NCBI GenBank assembly: GCA_015057585.1
Contig: SVEF01000001.1
Coordinates: forward strand, 248,001-312,000
Reading direction: 5' to 3'
Length of the DNA: 64,000 bases
Origin: Lachnospiraceae bacterium
Lineage (GTDB): Bacteria; Bacillota; Clostridia; Lachnospirales; Lachnospiraceae
Positions within the stretch are counted from its first letter, which is position 1; each line of letters opens with the position of its first letter. Shown here piece by piece: positions 59,282-64,000 of the stretch. The notes below the pieces were generated by a model. It was given only the letters and a program-made list of their open reading frames with translations, had not been told where the DNA came from and did no database searches. The translations under genes were made by a program, and so were the position numbers.

Positions 59282-60349
59282 TTACTCATTGGAATCTTTG
59301 TTATCACGTAAAGTAACGGCATCTTTTGCACTTCGTCTGCGTTCTTCTTCGAGAGCAGCATAGTGCTTTTTTGTTGTATTCACATCTTTATGGCCTAAAA
59401 CATCGGCAACCAGATAAATATCACCCGTTTCACGATACAACTGCGTACCATAAGTACTTCTTAATTTGTGAGGAGTTATTTTTTTTGATGTTCCGGATAT
59501 CACTGCATACTTTTTTACCAGAATCTCTACATTCCTTACACTGATACGTTGTAACCGGCTGGATAAAAACAGAGCATTTTCGTGTCCAGAAGCAGGAATT
59601 ACTTTCTTGCGTTCTTCCATATAAGCAAGCAGGGCTGCTTTTACTTCTTCACCAAAATATACAAACGATTCAAAACCGCCTTTTCGGGTAATGTTAATCC
59701 TATCATTATTAAAATCAACATCTTTTAAATTTAATCCGACACATTCTGAAACACGAATTCCTGTACCAAGCAAAAGAGTAGTCAGAGCCAAATCGCGCAC
59801 TTTTGTTTTTTTATGAAAAATACGTTGATTTTTGGATAAGTTCTGACCGGTTTCAACTGTATCGAGAAATTCAATAACCTCACCGGAATCCATCCGAATA
59901 ATATTTTTTTCATGCATTTTAGGCATTTTAACCTGTAATGTCGGATTTTCATTAATAATCTGATGCGTATGGAAATAGTTGTAAAAGGAACGGAGAGCAG
60001 AGAGTTTTCTCTTAATTCCGGCTTCGGAATTGGTAATTTCTTTGCCATCTGCAGTAACATAATATTTTAAATGTTCTAAAAACTCTTCGATATCAGCTGC
60101 TTTTAACCGTGTTAAAACCTCAAAACCGATTTCACGAAGCTCTTTTTTGTGATATAAAGGGTTGGAATCCCTTATATATTCGAAAAACACCTTTAAATCA
60201 ATAGCATATGCAATACGGGTGCGAGAAGCTGTATAAGGCTCTATACCCCGAAAAAATGTTGTTACATAAGGGGGGAGTTCTTTTTCAAGTTCGCGTAATT
60301 TTTTTATATTTTCAATATTTTTTTCTTCATAATAAGAACGTTCTTTCAT
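59282..60349 (-). CDS. XerS-like tyrosine recombinase
   Basis: Encodes 355 residues. The start at 60349 has GAGAGG upstream; the longer open frame would code an unrelated hydrophobic extension. The N-terminal SAM-like core-binding domain has GIEPYTASRTRIAYAIDLKV near residue 38. Catalytic residues are all present: Arg in LLGTGIRVSECVGLNL, Lys in ITRKGGFESFVYF, H-x-x-R in ITPHKLRSTYGTQLY, and His and Tyr in VLGHKDVNTTKKHYAAL. Length and the N-terminal LPPYV-type start resemble XerS, the single chromosome-dimer recombinase of streptococci, rather than phage integrases. No mobile-element genes flank it. A 36-bp palindrome lies about 335 bases upstream. Confidence 0.85.
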   Translation of the reverse strand: MKERSYYEEKNIENIKKLRELEKELPPYVTTFFRGIEPYTASRTRIAYAIDLKVFFEYIRDSNPLYHKKELREIGFEVLTRLKAADIEEFLEHLKYYVTADGKEITNSEAGIKRKLSALRSFYNYFHTHQIINENPTLQVKMPKMHEKNIIRMDSGEVIEFLDTVETGQNLSKNQRIFHKKTKVRDLALTTLLLGTGIRVSECVGLNLKDVDFNNDRINITRKGGFESFVYFGEEVKAALLAYMEERKKVIPASGHENALFLSSRLQRISVRNVEILVKKYAVISGTSKKITPHKLRSTYGTQLYRETGDIYLVADVLGHKDVNTTKKHYAALEEERRRSAKDAVTLRDNKDSNE

Positions 60350-60360
60350 AAAACCTCTCC

Positions 60361-60395
60361 AATAATGCAAGTTTTCTAATAATATTAGTTTAACG
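60361..60395. repeat. copies of two short words shared with the palindrome at 60683-60722
   Basis: AATAATGCAAG (60361-60371) and AGTTTAACG (60387-60395), immediately upstream of the recombinase start, recur at 60712-60722 and 60702-60710. They may be binding sites for one protein, for instance the recombinase itself. Confidence 0.4.
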
Positions 60396-60491
60396 TATTC
60401 AAAGGTGAAAATCAATACAGGAATAAATACGAAAATATTAGGGCATAATTTGAATGTTACAAATATTAAATTATAAAGGAGATTGATAATT

Positions 60492-60665
60492 ATGATGAAT
60501 GGAAAAAATGAAAGTATCCAGTGTACCATTAGAAGTTGTGAGCATCATGCACAGGATGCAAATTATTGCAGTCTGGATCACATTTTAGTCGGAACTCATG
60601 AAGAAAATCCAACAGATAAACAGTGTACAGATTGTGAATCCTTTGAAAAGAAGAGAGAATGCTAA
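60492..60665 (+). CDS. DUF1540 small cysteine-rich protein
   Basis: Encodes 57 residues; AAAGGAG lies ten bases before the ATG at 60492. Six cysteines are visible: one in IQCTIRSCEHH with its partner four residues on, one in ANYCSLDHILVG, and in TDKQCTDCESFEK plus the C-terminal Cys. This pattern is DUF1540, a family of small probable metal-binding proteins common in spore-forming Clostridia, often in two copies per protein. Function is unknown. It lies between the recombinase and the palindrome on the opposite strand. Confidence 0.85.
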   Translation: MMNGKNESIQCTIRSCEHHAQDANYCSLDHILVGTHEENPTDKQCTDCESFEKKREC

Positions 60666-60682
60666 TCAACTCTCATAATATC

Positions 60683-60718
60683 CATTATTTCGCTAAACGC
60701 GAGTTTAACGAAATAATG
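60683..60718. repeat. 36-bp palindrome, candidate dif-like recombination site
   Basis: CATTATTTCG (60683-60692) mirrors CGAAATAATG (60709-60718), and TAAAC (60694-60698) mirrors GTTTA (60703-60707), with one mismatched pair between the blocks and a 4-base centre GCGA. The central 28 bases (60687-60714) divide into 11-6-11, the layout of Xer sites. No T-run follows, so it is not a terminator. Confidence 0.45.
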
Positions 60719-60734
60719 CAAGGGTAAAATAAGC

Positions 60735-60788
60735 AATTCCGGGCTATTTCACCAGTTTATCTGGTTTTTGCCCGGAATTCTTGTTTTT
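60735..60788. terminator. bidirectional terminator between DUF1540 and the amidase gene
   Basis: AATTCCGGGC (60735-60744) pairs perfectly with GCCCGGAATT (60770-60779); an inner CCAG/CTGG stem (60752-60755, 60761-60764) closes the loop. TTTTT follows on the + side and a T-rich TTATTTT on the - side. It ends right at the amidase stop. Confidence 0.85.
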
Positions 60789-63459
60789 ATCGTCCTGTCG
60801 GATATGTCTTAAATATTTGTTCGATTGTTTCGTAAATAGTCTTTGCAGCTTTTTTCTGATACGTCACATCAGTCAATTTTGCAAAGTCAGATGAATTTGA
60901 CATGAAACCTAATTCAATCAAAACGGCAGGTACGGTATTATTTTTAATCACTACATATTCTGCGGAACTGATTCCTCTGTTTGAAGTATTCATTGTTTTA
61001 CTTAAATTATCTACAAACAGTCTGGCCATTTGTTTGCTCGTTAGTCCGGATGGTTGCTTGGTATTATTTGCCGAGCAATAAAATACCTGCGTTCCTTTGG
61101 CTGCTGATGATACATTTGCATTCATATGTAGGCTGACAAATAAATCTGCATTTACTTCTATAGCAAAGTCTGCACGTTGATATAAATCTATCAAAACATC
61201 GCTTTCTCTGGTATAATAGACTTTAATATCCGAATTTGCGAAATAATCTTTGACATACGTATACAAAATTTTATAATTCAGTGTTTTTTCGAAAACTTTA
61301 TTATAACTTGCTCCCGGGTCAATTCCGCCGTGTCCCGGATCCAATAATACAATTTTCGAAAAAATGTCTTTTGGTTTTCCAATAGTTACTATTAAATAAT
61401 TATCGAAAATTTCGTATTTGTAACCGCATAAATACGAAGTATCCATAGAAACCGTCGTATAATTTGTCGTAGAATCATATGTAACACGGATGTTTTTTAC
61501 CATCGAATACGGATTTTGAATTCCTTTTTTCTCAATCAGTTCTTTTTGATTGCCTTTGATCATAATTTTAATATTTTTTTTCAAATAATTGTCCTGATCG
61601 GTTATATTTGTTATGGAACATTGCAGCGGCAAAGGAATAATCAGTTTATCATCCGGCAACTTAACATCCGGCTTTTCCAATTGATCTAACACCTCTTCTA
61701 CTGTCATTGCAACATCAAAGAAGTATACTTTAACCGCATGGTCTTCTTCCGTCATAAAATAATCCGTGTCTGCTCCTAATTGAAATTGCAATTTTGTTTT
61801 TCCGGCAATATCCTTAATAAAACATTGCGACAGATACGGATTCTCTGATGATGAATAATACTGGGTACCAACACAGTTAAATGTGGCCGGCAATTCAAAT
61901 ACCAGGGTTCCCTGATCATAAAAAGATGTGATATCGGTATACTGAATACCCTGTAGTTCCAAAACGTCAGCACAATGCATCGGATAAGCCGATACTTTGG
62001 TCAAATATTTAGGATAAACAGAGACACATAATTCTTTTCCGTCGTCTGAAATATCAATAGAATACTCATAGGAATCGATTCCGTTCCGGAAAGAAAATTC
62101 CAAAATTACCTCCTCTGCAGATGCTTCATTGGAAACTGTATAACTGTCAACCATGGCATAATTTAATAAAATACTTCCGTTGGTTGATGTTTGTGCATGC
62201 GAAATTACAAGTTTTAAACCGTATTCTGACTGATAGGAATCGATACTCTGAAAGTAATCGGTTGTACCGAAATAAAAGTTTTCTGTATTGTATTCTTTGG
62301 AAACCTGACTGTAAACCGGATAAAAAGTCCCAGGATTGCTTGATGATGTGCCAGTATAAATATTATGAATCGCATTTGCTCTATTTTCAAGGAGAGATTC
62401 ATATTCATTCAGACACGTCCATGAAAAATATATATCATCGTTTCCGGTATTGGACGGCTGTTCTGTTAATCCGGCACTCCTGTCATAATTTTTCAAGGCC
62501 TCAATTTCGTCCGGATTCCCTGTACGTGACGATTCCAGTAACGTATATTGTTTATGAGTGTCGTTATACCACATATCGAATCCTAAATATTCTGCAAAAA
62601 TCTCAAGTGGAATATATATATATCCGATTTTAGTATCTACATTAGTAATATAATAAGGAATTCTTCCTTCCAGGTTTATTTTTTTGCCGTTGACATGCGC
62701 ATAGTCGCGATTAATATAAAATAAAATGGAAATATTTCCTTTGGTGATGGTAATCTCATCTCCCATTTGGGAAAACTTACAATCGGCAGCTTCGCATAAT
62801 TTCTTTGCCCGCACTAAAAGCGACCCGTTATAAACTAAAATCGGCATCTGTCCGAAATCGACTGCCTGGTTCATGTAATTAATTGAATATAATGTACCGA
62901 TATAGTTTACTTCCTTATCGTTGATGGAAAGATGCAATGTTTTTGTTATTTTTACTGTGTTATTGCTTGCAGACCACAAATAGGTATAGCCAAGTGCCTG
63001 ACAGACAAAACGTGTCGGAACATAAAGTTTATCCTTATTCGAGTCTGAAAAACGCAACCGTATTGGGACTTCGCTCATCGTCTGTTGTACACCGTTTACA
63101 GTAGCTGTTTTGCTTCCAGGCTGCATTAAAATAGTATTTTTTCCGTCCGATATGGCAATTTGGTTTAAGGTAACATTATAAGAAACAGCAAGCCCCAGCT
63201 GCTCAGCAAATAAAGCTTCTACATCAGCCAAAGCAATATCATTGATAATAATTCCCGGGTATTCCATGCCCAGGGTACGGTTGTTATAAATATACGCTAC
63301 CTGACGCCCGTCATAATTTTCCTGTCTGCCTGTATTATAATTGAAATAGGATAATCCGGCCGAGGATGCCTTCATGGCCGGAAACGACAATGTCAGTAAG
63401 ATTACTGCAAGTATTCCGTATCCAAACCATCTTATCTTTAATTTCTGATTAATTTTCAT
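60787..63459 (-). CDS. large secreted N-acetylmuramoyl-L-alanine amidase with stalk domains
   Basis: Encodes 890 residues; GGAG lies six bases before the ATG at 63459, and earlier in-frame ATGs are without sites. A signal or anchor helix (WFGYGILAVILLTLSFPAMK) is followed by copper-amine-oxidase-like stalk repeats, recognisable by LYVPTRFVCQALGYTYLW and YIYIPLEIFAEYLGFDMWY. A middle part of about 350 residues has no motif I recognise; an AMIN-like segment follows. The C-terminal Amidase_3 domain has zinc ligands in VLLDPGHGGIDPGASYNKVF (His), FEKTLNYKI (Glu) and LFVSLHMNANVSSAAKG (His), and ends with PAVLIELGFMSNSSDF holding the catalytic Glu. It cleaves the glycan-peptide bond of peptidoglycan. 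Confidence 0.92.
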   Translation of the reverse strand: MKINQKLKIRWFGYGILAVILLTLSFPAMKASSAGLSYFNYNTGRQENYDGRQVAYIYNNRTLGMEYPGIIINDIALADVEALFAEQLGLAVSYNVTLNQIAISDGKNTILMQPGSKTATVNGVQQTMSEVPIRLRFSDSNKDKLYVPTRFVCQALGYTYLWSASNNTVKITKTLHLSINDKEVNYIGTLYSINYMNQAVDFGQMPILVYNGSLLVRAKKLCEAADCKFSQMGDEITITKGNISILFYINRDYAHVNGKKINLEGRIPYYITNVDTKIGYIYIPLEIFAEYLGFDMWYNDTHKQYTLLESSRTGNPDEIEALKNYDRSAGLTEQPSNTGNDDIYFSWTCLNEYESLLENRANAIHNIYTGTSSSNPGTFYPVYSQVSKEYNTENFYFGTTDYFQSIDSYQSEYGLKLVISHAQTSTNGSILLNYAMVDSYTVSNEASAEEVILEFSFRNGIDSYEYSIDISDDGKELCVSVYPKYLTKVSAYPMHCADVLELQGIQYTDITSFYDQGTLVFELPATFNCVGTQYYSSSENPYLSQCFIKDIAGKTKLQFQLGADTDYFMTEEDHAVKVYFFDVAMTVEEVLDQLEKPDVKLPDDKLIIPLPLQCSITNITDQDNYLKKNIKIMIKGNQKELIEKKGIQNPYSMVKNIRVTYDSTTNYTTVSMDTSYLCGYKYEIFDNYLIVTIGKPKDIFSKIVLLDPGHGGIDPGASYNKVFEKTLNYKILYTYVKDYFANSDIKVYYTRESDVLIDLYQRADFAIEVNADLFVSLHMNANVSSAAKGTQVFYCSANNTKQPSGLTSKQMARLFVDNLSKTMNTSNRGISSAEYVVIKNNTVPAVLIELGFMSNSSDFAKLTDVTYQKKAAKTIYETIEQIFKTYPTGR

Positions 63460-63517
63460 TTGCTTCTCCATAACAAAAAACATAAAATTACATCTTAAAA
63501 ATACAAAAGAAACATGG

Positions 63518-63523
63518 TATAAT
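63518..63523 (+). promoter_or_regulatory. probable -10 element for the TtcA-like gene
   Basis: A perfect TATAAT lies 30 bases before the start; the -35 region (CTTAAA or TTAAAA near 63494-63500) is poor. The gap is shared with the divergent amidase gene. Confidence 0.45.
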
Positions 63524-63553
63524 TGTGTCAAAATCAAAGTATCCGGAGGAATT

Positions 63554-64000
63554 ATGAAATTACAACGTTTAATGAGCCTGACCCGAAAAGCCATTGATGA
63601 TTACCACATGATTGAAGAAGGGGATAAAATTGCTGTAGGCATTTCAGGGGGCAAAGACAGTCTGGCACTGCTCTACGCACTTGCCGGCCTAAGAAAATTT
63701 TATCCAAAGAAATTCACCCTGGAAGCAATTACTGTAGATCTTGGATTTGAAGGATTTGATTTATCCGAAATCCGGAAACTGTGCCAGGAACTAGATGTTC
63801 CGTACACGGTTGTAAAAACTGAAATCGGCGAAGTAATATTTAAAGAACGTGGAGAGTCTAATCCATGTTCTTTATGTGCAAAAATGAGAAAAGGTGCATT
63901 TAATGACGAGGCAAAGAGATTAGGCTGTAATAAATCAGCATATGCGCATCACAAGGATGATGTGATTGAAACTATGTTATTATCCTTGATTTATGAAGGG
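63554..64000 (+). CDS. TtcA-like tRNA 2-thiocytidine synthetase (3' end outside window)
   Basis: One hundred and forty-nine codons are visible before the window ends. The PP-loop is KIAVGISGGKDSLALLYALA near residue 26. A cysteine pair CSLCAKMRKGAF near residue 105 and YAHHKDDVIETMLLSLIYEG follow, matching the TtcA/TilS-like adenylating enzymes that use a 4Fe-4S cluster for tRNA thiolation. The pattern favours TtcA (C-x-x-C, H-H-x-D-D) over TilS. CCGGAGG precedes the ATG. It starts a new + strand unit divergent from the amidase. Confidence 0.88.
   Translation, partial: MKLQRLMSLTRKAIDDYHMIEEGDKIAVGISGGKDSLALLYALAGLRKFYPKKFTLEAITVDLGFEGFDLSEIRKLCQELDVPYTVVKTEIGEVIFKERGESNPCSLCAKMRKGAFNDEAKRLGCNKSAYAHHKDDVIETMLLSLIYEG

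Noticed and set aside
59282-60349. Tyrosine recombinase as evidence of a prophage or integrative element
   Set aside because: Neighbours are ordinary chromosomal genes, no attachment repeats around a tRNA gene or element modules are visible, and the protein resembles XerS.
59282-60529. Full 415-codon frame for the recombinase
   Set aside because: The first 60 codons read a hydrophobic sequence unlike the family, lie in A/T-rich intergenic DNA and precede a good ribosome-binding site at the internal ATG (60349).
60683-60718. 36-bp palindrome as a terminator of the DUF1540 gene
   Set aside because: No T-run follows on either strand, and a much better bidirectional terminator lies just downstream at 60735-60788.

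Overview
The window is a stretch of core chromosome from a low-GC, endospore-forming Firmicute, most likely a Lachnospiraceae-type Clostridia. The inference rests on gene order (rimP-nusA-rnpM-ylxQ-infB, ylxM-ffh-rpsP-khpA-rimM-trmD-rplS, mreBCD-PBP2-minCDE-rodA, yggS-sepF-ylmH-divIVA), on spoIVA, on a MinE typical of Clostridia rather than Bacillus, on small families such as DUF4321 and DUF1540, and on A/T-rich intergenic regions with strong Shine-Dalgarno sites. Almost every gene is on the + strand. No rRNA, tRNA, CRISPR array, insertion sequence or prophage was seen, and no gene-free stretch exceeds about 200 bases.

Layout. 1-4.2 kb: end of an amidohydrolase, two minus-strand genes (a secreted-looking repeat protein of unknown function and a DUF4422 glycosyltransferase), then two tandem LicD paralogues and a TrmH-type methyltransferase, suggesting surface-polysaccharide decoration. 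4.2-7.1 kb: orphan CheX and an aconitase-superfamily hydratase. 7.2-15 kb: the translation/transcription operon rimP-nusA-rnpM-ylxQ-infB-rbfA-truB-ribF (ylxP and the nrnA-type gene are absent). 15-17 kb: a degenerate MocR-type regulator followed by pyridoxal kinase. 17-27.3 kb: SRP/ribosome-maturation run (ylxM, ffh, rpsP, khpA, rimM, trmD, rplS), then lepB, rbgA, rnhB, flhB-like, yraN, der, plsY, gpsA. 27.4-30.2 kb: spoIVA and a secreted NlpC/P60 hydrolase. 30.2-40.3 kb: MutS-like membrane ATPase, rnhA, mutS, mutL, miaA, a methionine gamma-lyase-like enzyme, DUF4321, radC. 40.3-50.5 kb: the elongation/division-site operon mreB-mreC-mreD-PBP2-minC-minD-minE-rodA, a methylglyoxal-synthase-like gene, a D,D-carboxypeptidase lipoprotein and a small P-loop protein. 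50.9-57.5 kb: a HlyD-fold protein, yggS, sepF, ylmH, divIVA, aroB, lspA, rluD. 57.5-64 kb: accessory flavour, with a DUF4143 ATPase, an orphan BlaI-type repressor with a visible operator, a XerS-like tyrosine recombinase on the minus strand beside a 36-bp palindrome, DUF1540, a large secreted amidase, and the start of a TtcA-like tRNA thiolase.

Themes. Most genes serve translation, envelope growth, division-site placement and repair. The most interesting signals are local departures from family rules: a MocR regulator lacking both its catalytic lysine and its C-terminal lobe; a methylglyoxal-synthase homologue with the key catalytic Asp replaced by Gln; a signal peptidase I with Arg at the general-base Lys position; a terminator whose 5' arm is buried in the next operon's -10 element; and a XerS-like recombinase next to a dif-like palindrome that shares words with the recombinase's own upstream region.

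All calls come from reading the sequence and family knowledge. No database search was run.
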